From: an uncultured Bacilli bacterium
GTDB lineage: Bacteria; Bacillota_I; Bacilli_A; RFN20; CAG-826
Assembly (NCBI GenBank): GCA_944363525.1
Contig: CALVUF010000002.1
Location: 186,001 to 250,000, forward strand
Direction: 5' to 3'
Length of the DNA stretch: 64,000 nucleotides
Part shown: positions 16,325 to 24,614 of the stretch, piece by piece
How the letters are laid out: every line of letters starts with the position of its first letter
How positions within the stretch are numbered: position 1 is the stretch's first letter
Made by a program: the position numbers and the translations under genes
The notes under the pieces: generated by a model
Databases searched by the model: none
What the model saw: the letters and a program-made list of their open reading frames with translations, nothing else
Told to the model about the DNA's origin: nothing

Positions 16325-17551
16325 TTAAATCGCCCAGTTGCCTTGATCGAAGATGGTGACTTCGTTTCCTTCGGTGGTGGTGCCGACGATCTTTAAGTCG
16401 GCGTTGCCGATCATAAAGTCGACGTGGCTCATCGAGGAGTTGATGCCGAAGTCTTCCAACTCTTTGTCGGTGTATTTCTCGTGGTTCGGATAAAGGTTGG
16501 TGAACCCGCGCCCGATGGCTAGATGACAGGCGGCGTTCTCGTCGAATAAGGTATTGTAGAAGAGGATGCCGGTGTTGTTGATGGGGGAGTCATAGGGCAC
16601 GAGGGCGCATTCGCCAAGATACCCGGCCCCTTCGTCGAGGGCGATGATCGATTCAAGGACGTCTTTTCCTTGCTCGGCCCCGACTTCGACCGCTTTGCCT
16701 TCGTGAAAACGGATCCAGAAGTTTTTAACTAAGTGGCCTTGATAGGCTAAGGGCTTCGAGGCGTAGACGATGCCTTCGGCCTGGCCTTTGATCGGGGAGG
16801 TGAAGCATTCTTCGCTCGGGATGTTCGGCTGGAAATAGGCCCCACCGATGGTCCGCTCCCCGCCCCCTAGCCAAATGACGTCGGGGTTGAGGCCGACGGT
16901 CAAGTCGGTCCCGTTGCTCGAAATGTAATGGAGCGATTTCAAATGCAACGAATTGAGTTTTGCGCACTTTTGCTTGAGGATGTGGTCATGGTCTTCCCAA
17001 TTGGCGATTGGGTCACCGGTATAGGCCCTGGAGGCGACGAGGATCGCTTCCCAGAGTTTTTTCATCCCTTCGGCCTTGGTTAACTCGGGGAAGACCTTTT
17101 TGGCCCATTTCTCGCTCGGAATGGCGGCGATGCACCATTGATAACGGTTCTCCCGTTTCTTGATAAGCGGCTCGACCTCGGCGTTTTTGGCCGATTTGAT
17201 CCGAGCGGCTTTCTTCGGGTCGGTGCCTTTTAAAGCATCGGGGTCATCGGAATCGAGCCAGAGGAAGCAGGGCAAGGTATCGGTGAACCATTGCTGATAG
17301 GCGACTTCCTGGGGCAGGTTCTTCAAAAAGGGGCGGAGATGCCCTTTCTTCAGATCGATTCGATTGAGTTTCTCCGATTGCCAGTTCATCACGACCCGGC
17401 TGGCTCCGGCGTTATAGCATTCCTTGGCCACCATGGCGGCGATTGCCTCTTGATCGACGTTGGCTTTGATGATGACGGCTTGGCCCGGCTTAATGGCCAG
17501 CCCCGAACGGACGATCAATTTGGCATAGGATTTAAGAATGGCTTTTTTCAT
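16325..17551 (-). CDS. M29-family aminopeptidase (AmpS/PepS-like)
   Basis: A 408-residue cytosolic metallo-aminopeptidase of family M29, which removes N-terminal residues from peptides. The likely metal ligands are in NIPSEECFTSP, EGAGYLGECALVPYDS, ENAACHLAIG and SMSHVDFMIGNADL, in family order, and the length is normal. The N-terminal domain (about 1-200) has KPGQAVIIKANVDQE. A weak AAGGAC ribosome site precedes the ATG. It stands alone on the minus strand, convergent to the toxin-antitoxin pair and divergent from the DUF308-like genes. Confidence 0.92.
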   Translation of the reverse strand: MKKAILKSYAKLIVRSGLAIKPGQAVIIKANVDQEAIAAMVAKECYNAGASRVVMNWQSEKLNRIDLKKGHLRPFLKNLPQEVAYQQWFTDTLPCFLWLDSDDPDALKGTDPKKAARIKSAKNAEVEPLIKKRENRYQWCIAAIPSEKWAKKVFPELTKAEGMKKLWEAILVASRAYTGDPIANWEDHDHILKQKCAKLNSLHLKSLHYISSNGTDLTVGLNPDVIWLGGGERTIGGAYFQPNIPSEECFTSPIKGQAEGIVYASKPLAYQGHLVKNFWIRFHEGKAVEVGAEQGKDVLESIIALDEGAGYLGECALVPYDSPINNTGILFYNTLFDENAACHLAIGRGFTNLYPNHEKYTDKELEDFGINSSMSHVDFMIGNADLKIVGTTTEGNEVTIFDQGNWAI

Positions 17552-17626
17552 GGCTTTTTACTTCCAGTCCTTTCTTGACGCGATATACTTTAAGCGAATT
17601 TCCGGAAACCACAAACGAATTTGAAT

Positions 17627-18400
17627 ATGGATAACGAAAAGCAAAAGAAGATATCCCATCTTTGGGGGGCGTGGAACCTGATTGAAGCGTTCCTACTTAT
17701 GGCTGCCGGCGCCCTCTCGATCGCCGTCGCCATCCTTTTCACCAAGGATAATCCCGACCAGTCGCCGATCCAGACGGTTTTAGCCATCGTGGTTGGGGTA
17801 TTCATAGCCATGGACGGGGTCTTGCGGATCGTCATGGTCATGACCAAGCAGAAAAGGACCCCCGATTCCTCCATCATGCTGATCGGGGGGTTCGAGATCA
17901 CCGCGGGCGTGGTGGTCGCCATCATGCATAAGGCCTTCATCGACATCATCGTCAATTTCCTTGGGGTGTTGCTCCTGGTCATCGGCTTTCTCTTCGTCTT
18001 GTTCTCGATTCTTATGATTGCCCGGAAAAATGCCCCGACATTCTTCATGCCGATCATCGAGATCATCTTCGGGGCCATCCTATTAGCCATTGGCTTGACC
18101 ATACTCCTCCTCTATTACGGGTCGGACATCGGGATGCGGAACAAAGTGACCTTGATCGTCATCGGGGCGGTCATGGGCATCGCCGGCTTGGCCCAGGCCA
18201 TCATCACCGGCATCTCACTCCGGAAGGCCAAGAAAGCCAATTACGTCGTTCCGATCGAGGATGTCGAGGTGTTTGATTTCGATGAGCCCGAACAACCGAG
18301 AAAATCGGTTAAGAAAGAGCACAAAAAACTTAAGAAAGAAGATATCATAGAGATACCTTCCTCCGACCCGAAGCAAATCGAGTCGAAGGACAAAGAATAA
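17627..18400 (+). CDS. DUF308/HdeD-like membrane protein, paralogue 1
   Basis: A 257-residue integral membrane protein. Six or seven hydrophobic helices fill residues about 12-200, arranged as repeated pairs (AFLLMAAGALSIAVAI, then FLGVLLLVIGFLFVLFSIL). A charged cytoplasmic tail rich in Lys/Glu (KSVKKEHKKLKKED) follows. The fold resembles DUF308/HdeD-type proteins, whose function is unknown. ATG 17627 is preferred to TTG 17621, although neither has a good ribosome site. It is followed 12 bp later by a paralogue of similar organisation, so the two may form a hetero-complex. Confidence 0.75.
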   Translation: MDNEKQKKISHLWGAWNLIEAFLLMAAGALSIAVAILFTKDNPDQSPIQTVLAIVVGVFIAMDGVLRIVMVMTKQKRTPDSSIMLIGGFEITAGVVVAIMHKAFIDIIVNFLGVLLLVIGFLFVLFSILMIARKNAPTFFMPIIEIIFGAILLAIGLTILLLYYGSDIGMRNKVTLIVIGAVMGIAGLAQAIITGISLRKAKKANYVVPIEDVEVFDFDEPEQPRKSVKKEHKKLKKEDIIEIPSSDPKQIESKDKE

Positions 18401-18412
18401 GGAGGATCAATC

Positions 18413-19252
18413 ATGTTTAGAAAAGGGAAAGTCGGCTGGCTGCTGCTTAACATATTCGAGGCGTTGTTGCTCATCGTCGCCGGCGTCTTGGCCATGGCCT
18501 ATTGCCAAAACGAAGGGTTTCAGAACGCCATCATCCTGACCATCGGCTGCTTAGTCATCGCCGATGCGGTGCTCCGGATCGTCTTAGACGTCGTCTCGGT
18601 CGTCAATATCGGGGACGTCACTTTGATCAAGACCACCTATGGCCAGGCCGTCACCGGGGCCTTGGAGATGGCCTGCGGCGTCTTGCTCGTCGTCATCGGG
18701 TCGGATTTGGAGACGGCCACCATCGTTTTCCGCTTCATTGGCATATTCATCGGCACGCTTGTCGCCATTGCCGGGTTGGTCGCCATCGTCTACGCCATCG
18801 TCTATTTGATTAAGAAAGCCGGCGAGACCTGGAAGAACATCGTTTTGATCGTCATCGGGGTCTTGTTGATCGCCGGGGGCATCACGGCCGCCATCTTGCT
18901 GGAACGGAACATCCTAGTTATCTTCTTGGTCTTATTCGGCATCATTCTTGCTTTAGCTGGGGCGCTGGTCCTCTATTTGACCATCGCCTATTACGTCGAG
19001 ATTAAACGGGCCGAGAAAGCCGAGAAAGCGACCGCTTCGATGAATAAGGAAGTGGTGGAGGTCCAGGTTGAGGAACCGGTCACCGAGGAAGAAAAGAAAG
19101 AAGACACCCCGGCGGAAGAAACCAAGGCTGAAGAGAATCAGACCGAGGAAACTCCTTCCGAAGCGAAGGAAGAAGAACCCGAAGCCAAGGACGAACCGGC
19201 TGAGGAATCGCCGGAAAACACTCTTTCCGAAGATAAAACTAGCGAAGAATAA
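18413..19252 (+). CDS. DUF308/HdeD-like membrane protein, paralogue 2 with acidic tail
   Basis: A 279-residue membrane protein sharing the N-terminal pattern of the upstream gene (NIFEALLLIVAGVLAMA; IADAVLRIVLDV). Six hydrophobic helices end near residue 192. An extremely acidic Glu/Pro/Lys tail of about 75 residues follows (EEPVTEEEKKED and similar). GGAGG lies 8 nt before the ATG. The tail composition resembles the SecA tail in this genome. Four bp separate its stop from nrdG, so all three genes are probably one transcript. Confidence 0.75.
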   Translation: MFRKGKVGWLLLNIFEALLLIVAGVLAMAYCQNEGFQNAIILTIGCLVIADAVLRIVLDVVSVVNIGDVTLIKTTYGQAVTGALEMACGVLLVVIGSDLETATIVFRFIGIFIGTLVAIAGLVAIVYAIVYLIKKAGETWKNIVLIVIGVLLIAGGITAAILLERNILVIFLVLFGIILALAGALVLYLTIAYYVEIKRAEKAEKATASMNKEVVEVQVEEPVTEEEKKEDTPAEETKAEENQTEETPSEAKEEEPEAKDEPAEESPENTLSEDKTSEE

Positions 19253-19256
19253 CCCT

Positions 19257-19949
19257 ATGGATTTCTCCGGCTGGGAGAAACTCTCCCTAGTCGATTTCGA
19301 CGATTACGTCACCTCGACTTTATTCTGCGCCCATTGCAATTTCCGTTGCCCCTTTTGTCATAACGGGGCTTTGGTCTTGGGGCAGGATGTTTCCTATATC
19401 CCTTGGGCTGAGATTGAGGAGTATCTCCGAAAAAGACAGGGAGTTCTGGAAGGCGTCTGCGTCTCCGGCGGGGAGCCAACTTTAATGGACGATATCCTGG
19501 ATAAGCTGGCGACCATCAAATCCTATGGCTATAAAGTTAAGCTTGATACCAATGGCTACCGGCCAGAGATAATCGAAGAGGCGATTAACCAGGGCTTAGT
19601 CGACTACATCGCCATGGACATCAAGAACTCGACTGAACGCTACCCCGAGACGGCCGGTCTATCTTATTTCGAGATCGATTGGATCAAACGCTCAATCGCC
19701 TTAATCATGGGTTCAGGCCTCGAATATGAGTTCCGGACCACCATCATCAAGGAATTCCATGACGAGGAATCGATAAAGGGGGCGGCTCGCCTAATCGCTG
19801 GAGCCAAGAAATACTTCCTTCAGATGTATATTGACCGGGAAGGGTGTCTGGAACATGGGTTCCACGCTTTCGACAAAAAAGAGGCGGAAGCGCTCCGCCT
19901 CGCGGCTAGTGAATTCGTTCCCAATACAAAGCTTAGGAATTACGACTGA
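19257..19949 (+). CDS. nrdG: Anaerobic ribonucleotide reductase activase (NrdG2-type radical SAM)
   Basis: A 230-residue radical SAM enzyme that generates the glycyl radical on NrdD. The iron-sulfur motif CNFRCPFC (Cys27, Cys31, Cys34) matches CX3CX2C, and SGGEPTLMDD is the SAM-binding GGE motif. Length and the WEKLSLVDFDDY opening fit the anaerobic RNR activase branch rather than pyruvate formate-lyase activase. ATG 19257 is chosen: it begins at the conserved opening, 4 bp after the previous stop, and a longer frame upstream is an Arg-rich shadow of the acidic tail gene. Its end overlaps the convergent trxB by 17 bp, and nrdD lies just beyond. Confidence 0.85.
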   Translation: MDFSGWEKLSLVDFDDYVTSTLFCAHCNFRCPFCHNGALVLGQDVSYIPWAEIEEYLRKRQGVLEGVCVSGGEPTLMDDILDKLATIKSYGYKVKLDTNGYRPEIIEEAINQGLVDYIAMDIKNSTERYPETAGLSYFEIDWIKRSIALIMGSGLEYEFRTTIIKEFHDEESIKGAARLIAGAKKYFLQMYIDREGCLEHGFHAFDKKEAEALRLAASEFVPNTKLRNYD

Positions 19950-20841
19950 GGTATTTCTCGACCGACACCGCGGCGATCGCCCCGTCCGAGACGGCGGTGA
20001 CGACCTGCCGCGTTTTCTTTACCCGGCAATCCCCGGCGGCAAAAAGTCCCGGCGTCTTGGTTTGCATATCCTCATCGACGGTGATGAAGCCTTTTTCTAA
20101 GTCGACTAAGGGGGCGAAGGCTTCGTTATGGGGGACCTGCCCGATGGCGACGAATACCCCATCGGCGTTTAGTGTCTCCATTTCGCCGCTTTCCTTATTC
20201 AGGAACCGGACGCCGGTTAATTCCTTATCGCCTAATAATTCCTTGGATTCGAGGTTATGGCGAATGACGACATTTGGCAGGCTTTCCATCCGTTTAACGA
20301 TGATTTCATCGGCAAAGAATTTTCCGAAAAGGGTGCAAATCGTGACTTTCTTGCATAGATTCGCCAAAGAGATGGCGTATTGGACGGCGGTGTTGCCATC
20401 GCCGACGACCAAGACATCTTGGTCCTTATAGAAGGCCCCATCGCAGGTGGCGCAGTAACTAAGGCCATGGCCGACGAATTGCTCTTCTTTGGGGAGGCCG
20501 AGGCTTCGATGGGAGACGCCGCTGGCGATGATGACGGCTTTGCTTTCCTCTATTGTTCCATAATCGACTTGGAAATGGGCCTCGCCGAGCTTTTTGATGG
20601 TGGTGACTTCTCCGAAGTCGAAATGGACCCCGAGGTTATCGATTTGATTGAATAGTTTATCGGCCCATTCCATCCCGGAGATGGATTCGATGGCCGGGTA
20701 ATTCTCTAACCTTGGCGATTTGGCGATCTGGCCCCCGATGCCTTCCTTTTCAATCAATAAGACATCGAGGTTGCTCCGAAGCAAATAGAGAGCGGCGCTT
20801 AAGCCGGCGGGGCCGGCGCCGATGATGATGACGTCGTGCAT
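19933..20841 (-). CDS. trxB: Thioredoxin-disulfide reductase
   Basis: A 302-residue FAD/NADPH flavoenzyme that reduces thioredoxin-like proteins. The FAD motif GAGPAGLSAALYL is at 8-20, the redox site CATC at 130-133, the NADPH motif VVGDGNTAVQYA follows, and the C-terminal FAD motif is GLFAAGDCR. The ribosome site AAAGGA is 6 nt upstream. The gene lies directly downstream of nrdD, whose product carries its own redoxin-like tail, so TrxB is a good candidate to reduce that tail. A terminator separates the two, so trxB is expressed by readthrough or from its own weak promoter. Confidence 0.93.
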   Translation of the reverse strand: MHDVIIIGAGPAGLSAALYLLRSNLDVLLIEKEGIGGQIAKSPRLENYPAIESISGMEWADKLFNQIDNLGVHFDFGEVTTIKKLGEAHFQVDYGTIEESKAVIIASGVSHRSLGLPKEEQFVGHGLSYCATCDGAFYKDQDVLVVGDGNTAVQYAISLANLCKKVTICTLFGKFFADEIIVKRMESLPNVVIRHNLESKELLGDKELTGVRFLNKESGEMETLNADGVFVAIGQVPHNEAFAPLVDLEKGFITVDEDMQTKTPGLFAAGDCRVKKTRQVVTAVSDGAIAAVSVEKYLSRNS

Positions 20842-20853
20842 AGTAATCCTTTC

Positions 20854-20882
20854 GTAAAAAGGCCTCCGGTTAGGGAAGCCTT
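20854..20882 (-). terminator. Terminator between nrdD and trxB
   Basis: AAGGCTTCC pairs with GGAGGCCTT on the minus strand (20882-20874 with 20867-20859, one G-T pair). The loop is 6 nt and TTTTACG follows. Confidence 0.75.
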
Positions 20883-20888
20883 ATTATT

Positions 20889-23267
20889 TTAGTTTGCTTT
20901 GGTTGAATCAATGTAGCCTTTGATGAGAGAGGCGTTCTCGTAAGTCGAGTAGGAGTCGCCATTGGGGACGACGAGGGTCGGAGCTTGTTTGACCCCATAG
21001 GCCTTGGTCGTCTCAACGTTGGTGGTCGCGTCGATCATATGGTAATGGATGCCGGACTTATCAAGGAGCATCTTGGCCATCTTGCAGTTGGGGCAGGTCG
21101 GAGAGGTGAAGAGGAGGATCTCATTGAGTTTGGGAGCCGCGTTCTTCTGCTCACCGAACTGGCAGCAGGCGCCATCATGGACATGGACGTCGGAGGACTT
21201 GCTCATATCGTAGGTCTTCCGCATCTTGAATTCCTGGGACTTGCCGGCGTTCCAGTTCTTGACCGGCCGGTAGTAACCGGTGATCCGGGAGTAGACCTCG
21301 GTTTCCTTGCCGCAGATGGGGCACTTGTATTCTTCCCCGGTGATGTAGCCATGGTCTTCGCAGACCGAGTAGGTCGGGGACATGGTGTAGTAGGGGAGTT
21401 TGTAGTTCTCGGCGATCTTCCGGACCAGCTTCATGCAGGATTCCCAGTTCGGGAGCCGCTGCCCTAAGAAGGCGTGGAAGACGGTGCCGGAGGTATAGAG
21501 GGTCTGGAACTGATCCTCGATATCGAGGGCCTCGAAGATGTCGGAGGTGAAGCCGACTGGCAAGTGCGAGGAGTTGGTATAGAACGGGGTATCGCCGTCT
21601 TTGGAGGCGGTGATGATGTCCGGATACCGTTCCTTGTCGTGCTTGGCTAACCGATAGGCGGTCGATTCGGCCGGGGTAGCCTCGAGGTTATAGAGGTCGC
21701 CGTACTTCTCTTGGTAGTCAGAGAGGCGGGTCCGCATGTGGTTGAGGACTTCGACGGTGAACTCCTGTGCTTCCTTATGGGTGAGGTCAGCTTTGATCCA
21801 ACGGGCATTGAGGCAGGCTTCGTTCATGCCAACTAACCCGATGGTCGAGAAGTGGTTGTTGAAGGAGCCAAGGTAATGCTTGGTGTAAGGATAGAGGCCG
21901 GCTTCGAGCAAACGGGAGACGGTTTCCCGCTTAACCTTGAGCGAACGGGCCGATAGGTCCATCAAGCGGTCAAGTCGGGCATAGAAATCTTCCTTATCGG
22001 TGGCTAGATAAGCGATCCGCGGCATGTTGATGGTGACGACGCCGACCGAGCCGGTGCTTTCGCCCGAGCCGAAGTAACCGCCGCTCTTCTTGCGGAGCTC
22101 GCGGAGATCGAGCCGGAGCCGGCAGCACATCGAGCGGACGTCGCTCGGCTTCATATCGGAGTTGATGTAGTTGGAGAAGTAGGGGGTGCCGTATTTGGCG
22201 GTCATGGTGAAGAGAAGCTTATTGTTCTCGGTGGCCGACCAATCGAAGTCCTTGGTGATGGAGTAGGTCGGGATCGGATATTGGAAGCCGCGGCCATTGG
22301 CGTCGCCTTCGATCATGGTCTCGATGAAGGCTTTGTTGACCATCGCCATCTCCTCTTTGCAATCGCCATAGGTGAAGTCCATTTCCTTCCCGCCGACGAT
22401 GGCCGGGAGATTGGCCATGTCATCGGGGACGGTCCAGTCGAGGGTGATGTTGGTAAACGGCGACTGGGTGCCCCAACGCGAGGGGGTATTAACCCCAAAG
22501 ATGAAGGACTGGATGCACTGCTTGACCTCGGAGTAGGAGAGGTGATCGACTTTGACAAAGGGGGCGAGGTAGGTGTCGAAGGAGGAGAACGCCTGGGCGC
22601 CGGCCCATTCGTTTTGCATGATGCCGAGGAAGTTGACCATCTGGTTGCAAAGGGTCATGAGGTGCTTGGCGGGGGCGCTGGTGATCTTGCCCGGGACGCC
22701 GCCTAAGCCTTCCTTGATTAATTGCTTCAAGGACCAGCCAGCGCAGTAGCCGGTCAGCATCGAAAGGTCATGGATATGGATGTCGGCATTCCGGTGAGCG
22801 TCGGCGATGTCTTTGTCATAGACTTCACTTAACCAGTAGTTGGCGGTGACGGCGCCGGAGTTGGAAAGGATCAGCCCACCAACTGAATAGGTGACGGTCG
22901 AGTTTTCCTTAACCCGCCAGTCGGCGACTTTGAGGTAGGAATCAACGACGTTTTTGAAGTCGAGGGTGGTGCTCTTGACTTGACGTAGGGCCGCTCGCTT
23001 GGTCCGATAATCCATATAGGATTTAGCGACGTCGACGTAGCCAGCCTGGATCAAGACGATTTCAACCGCGTCTTGGATGTCCTCAACGCCAATTTGGTCA
23101 TTGTGGACCTTGCTATTGAAAACCGAGGTGACCCGGAGGGCCAATAGTTCGATAACATCATCGCTGATGGTCTTGTTCTCGGCGGTGAAAGCCCGGGACA
23201 TCGCGGATTGGATTTTCTTCAGATCGAAGGGCACTAAGGTCCCGTCGCGTTTGACAACTTGCAGCAT
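20889..23267 (-). CDS. nrdD: Class III (anaerobic) ribonucleotide reductase with fused C-terminal redoxin domain
   Basis: A 792-residue enzyme reducing ribonucleotides to deoxyribonucleotides without oxygen. Residues 1-95 are an ATP-cone allosteric domain (VVKRDGTLVPFDLKKI). The ten-stranded barrel follows. Near the end is a zinc site (SVCEDHGY...CPICGK) and the glycyl-radical loop SRITGYYRPV (Gly near 664). Beyond the usual end lies a glutaredoxin/thioredoxin-like domain of about 75 residues, starting near 717, with CPNC at 725-728 and a cis-Pro stretch QAPTLVVPN. The redoxin probably supplies electrons to the active site, recharged by TrxB next door. NrdG is encoded nearby on the other strand. 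A structured leader precedes the gene. Confidence 0.95.
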   Translation of the reverse strand: MLQVVKRDGTLVPFDLKKIQSAMSRAFTAENKTISDDVIELLALRVTSVFNSKVHNDQIGVEDIQDAVEIVLIQAGYVDVAKSYMDYRTKRAALRQVKSTTLDFKNVVDSYLKVADWRVKENSTVTYSVGGLILSNSGAVTANYWLSEVYDKDIADAHRNADIHIHDLSMLTGYCAGWSLKQLIKEGLGGVPGKITSAPAKHLMTLCNQMVNFLGIMQNEWAGAQAFSSFDTYLAPFVKVDHLSYSEVKQCIQSFIFGVNTPSRWGTQSPFTNITLDWTVPDDMANLPAIVGGKEMDFTYGDCKEEMAMVNKAFIETMIEGDANGRGFQYPIPTYSITKDFDWSATENNKLLFTMTAKYGTPYFSNYINSDMKPSDVRSMCCRLRLDLRELRKKSGGYFGSGESTGSVGVVTINMPRIAYLATDKEDFYARLDRLMDLSARSLKVKRETVSRLLEAGLYPYTKHYLGSFNNHFSTIGLVGMNEACLNARWIKADLTHKEAQEFTVEVLNHMRTRLSDYQEKYGDLYNLEATPAESTAYRLAKHDKERYPDIITASKDGDTPFYTNSSHLPVGFTSDIFEALDIEDQFQTLYTSGTVFHAFLGQRLPNWESCMKLVRKIAENYKLPYYTMSPTYSVCEDHGYITGEEYKCPICGKETEVYSRITGYYRPVKNWNAGKSQEFKMRKTYDMSKSSDVHVHDGACCQFGEQKNAAPKLNEILLFTSPTCPNCKMAKMLLDKSGIHYHMIDATTNVETTKAYGVKQAPTLVVPNGDSYSTYENASLIKGYIDSTKAN

Positions 23268-23659
23268 ATTACTTACTCCATTCCCTTCCCCCGACGGGCT
23301 TCGAAAGGCTCATGGCGTTTCCCTCTCGCTAGTTGAGCCCTCACCCTTTAGGGGTCGTGCGAGGGTTATTCTAGGAGCATGAAATCAAAAATCAAATCAT
23401 ATGCACTGCCTCCTCCGTGAAACTTTTCAAAGGGGTTGACTTACCTATTGATTTATTAAAAATGCTTTATCCATCGACACTTTAAAGAACGATTAGTAGA
23501 AATTTAGTGGGAATCAAAAGATAAAACGCCTCTATATAAAATTGAAAACCCTATACAGTGTATAGGATTTCCCGAATATTAGTGTGTTTATCGGAACAAC
23601 TGATTTTCGGTTGACGGAACGAATACAAAATGGTTGAAGCCAGGTTCGATTTTTCGGCG
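23268..23659. other. 392-bp intergenic region with GC-rich leader of nrdD
   Basis: No gene is visible. The half next to nrdD (23270-23410, minus-strand 5' UTR) is GC-rich and can pair with itself, for example CCCTC with GAGGG and CCC with GGG around 23330-23365. It ends in AATGGAGTAAGTAATATG with GGAG as ribosome site. It does not match a riboswitch I know. The other half is AT-rich, likely holds the nrdD promoter, and contains a long hairpin at 23545-23572. No clear NrdR box was seen. Confidence 0.45.
23545..23572 (-). terminator. Long hairpin downstream of cvpA (terminator or operator)
   Basis: CCTATAC and GTATAGG (23550-23556 and 23560-23566) are perfect 7-bp arms with a 3-nt loop. On the minus strand the stem can extend with A-T and G-T pairs to about 12-13 bp and is followed by GTTTTCAATTTT. 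Position after cvpA suggests a terminator; the short symmetric core could also be a regulator site. Confidence 0.5.
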
Positions 23660-24412
23660 TTATTTGGCGAAAAATCCGATGACCTTTGAATAACCAAGGT
23701 CGGTCTCAATGAACCATTTGGCGATTGAGAAACCATCCTCGTTGATTCCGATGATGTCGGCGAGGTAGTTGCCGAATCCCGACCCGGAGGAGATGAGCAA
23801 AGTCACGACGAGGGAGATGACCCAGCAGATAGCGAAGGCTTTGACGGCCCCAAGGACTAAGCCTAGTAGACGAGAGAAGAGAGTTGGCTTGGTTCCCCCT
23901 TTCTTCACGATTAGGCAAATGACCCAAATGAGGAAGCGGATGACGATGAAGGCAATTAGAAAGACGATGATATAGGCTAAGCCGGAGCAGAAAATTGAGG
24001 TCAGGGTGTTGGCAATCGTTTCCCCAGCCGAAGCGAGGGGCTTATCCGCGAGGGCGGATTGCAACGCTTCGATTAATGGTCCATGGACAAACTCGGGGAT
24101 GTGGAGGTCGCTTAGGACCTCGCCTAAAACCGCTTCGTTATTGGCGGTGAAGCTGGGTATGGCTTTGAGTAACGTCCCGATGTTCTCGTTAAGAGCGCCA
24201 TATATCTTTTCCCCGACTGCCGATTCTTCTAATGCTTTGCCAACCGGATTGGCCAGCAGGAAACAAGCGCCAACCGCAAGACCCAAGGAGATAATGGTGA
24301 AAAGGGTCTTCATCCCACCTTTCCAGAAACCAATCAATAAGGTCAGGAGGATGATGACGATGTAGAGGATGCTGAGCCAGTCGAATTCCTGAATAGAAGA
24401 TAAAATTTGCAT
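23660..24412 (-). CDS. CvpA family membrane protein
   Basis: A 250-residue integral membrane protein of the CvpA/colicin V production family. The N-terminal half has the family pattern WLSILYIVIILLTLLIGFWKG followed by TLFTIISLGLA. A soluble stretch of about 60 residues and then two or three further helices with RLLGLVLGAVKAF close the protein. The molecular role of CvpA proteins is unresolved. There is no Shine-Dalgarno: a consensus-like promoter TTGACT-17-TAATAT ends 9 nt before the ATG, so it is read as a leaderless gene. Confidence 0.85.
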   Translation of the reverse strand: MQILSSIQEFDWLSILYIVIILLTLLIGFWKGGMKTLFTIISLGLAVGACFLLANPVGKALEESAVGEKIYGALNENIGTLLKAIPSFTANNEAVLGEVLSDLHIPEFVHGPLIEALQSALADKPLASAGETIANTLTSIFCSGLAYIIVFLIAFIVIRFLIWVICLIVKKGGTKPTLFSRLLGLVLGAVKAFAICWVISLVVTLLISSGSGFGNYLADIIGINEDGFSIAKWFIETDLGYSKVIGFFAK

Positions 24413-24450
24413 ACGCCTAGAATATTAGATACGCCTACGATTTTAGTCAA
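24411..24450 (-). promoter_or_regulatory. Leaderless promoter of cvpA with direct repeats
   Basis: On the minus strand TTGACT (24450-24445), 17 bp, TAATAT (24427-24422), 9 nt, ATG. The 9-mer TAGGCGTAT occurs twice (24437-24429 and 24419-24411), 18 bp apart. The copies straddle the -10 hexamer, and the second runs into the start codon. Confidence 0.7.
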
Positions 24451-24561
24451 TTTCTTTCGCGGAACCATTGTTTTGCGGGCTTTTTATTTTGAACTGCGAT
24501 TCTTTTGAATTAAGGCTAAACTCTAGGCAAGAATGGGAAAGGCTAAAATCTGAATAAATAG

Positions 24562-24591
24562 TTTAACATTGCTTAAGCAAACCGGCATAAT
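24562..24591 (+). promoter_or_regulatory. Promoter of mscL with palindrome
   Basis: TTTAAC (24562-24567) and CATAAT (24586-24591) are 18 bp apart. The spacer holds the perfect 12-bp palindrome TTGCTTAAGCAA (24569-24580). It closely resembles ATTGCTAAAGCAAT in the divergent promoter region at 31735-31748. Confidence 0.55.
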
Positions 24592-24614
24592 CACCGCCGG
24601 GAGTGGAAAAAACT

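Noticed and set aside
18502-18813. A 103-codon frame of Arg/His-rich composition inside the membrane protein gene
   Set aside because: It is an out-of-frame shadow of hydrophobic codons; the real gene is in the other frame.
20380-20655. Plus-strand frame inside trxB
   Set aside because: Antisense to a clearly coding flavoenzyme and without signals of its own.
23550-23566. NrdR box for nrdD
   Set aside because: The palindrome CCTATAC-AGT-GTATAGG does not fit the ACAC-AT-rich-GTGT pattern and lies about 280 bp from the nrdD start, behind the likely promoter.
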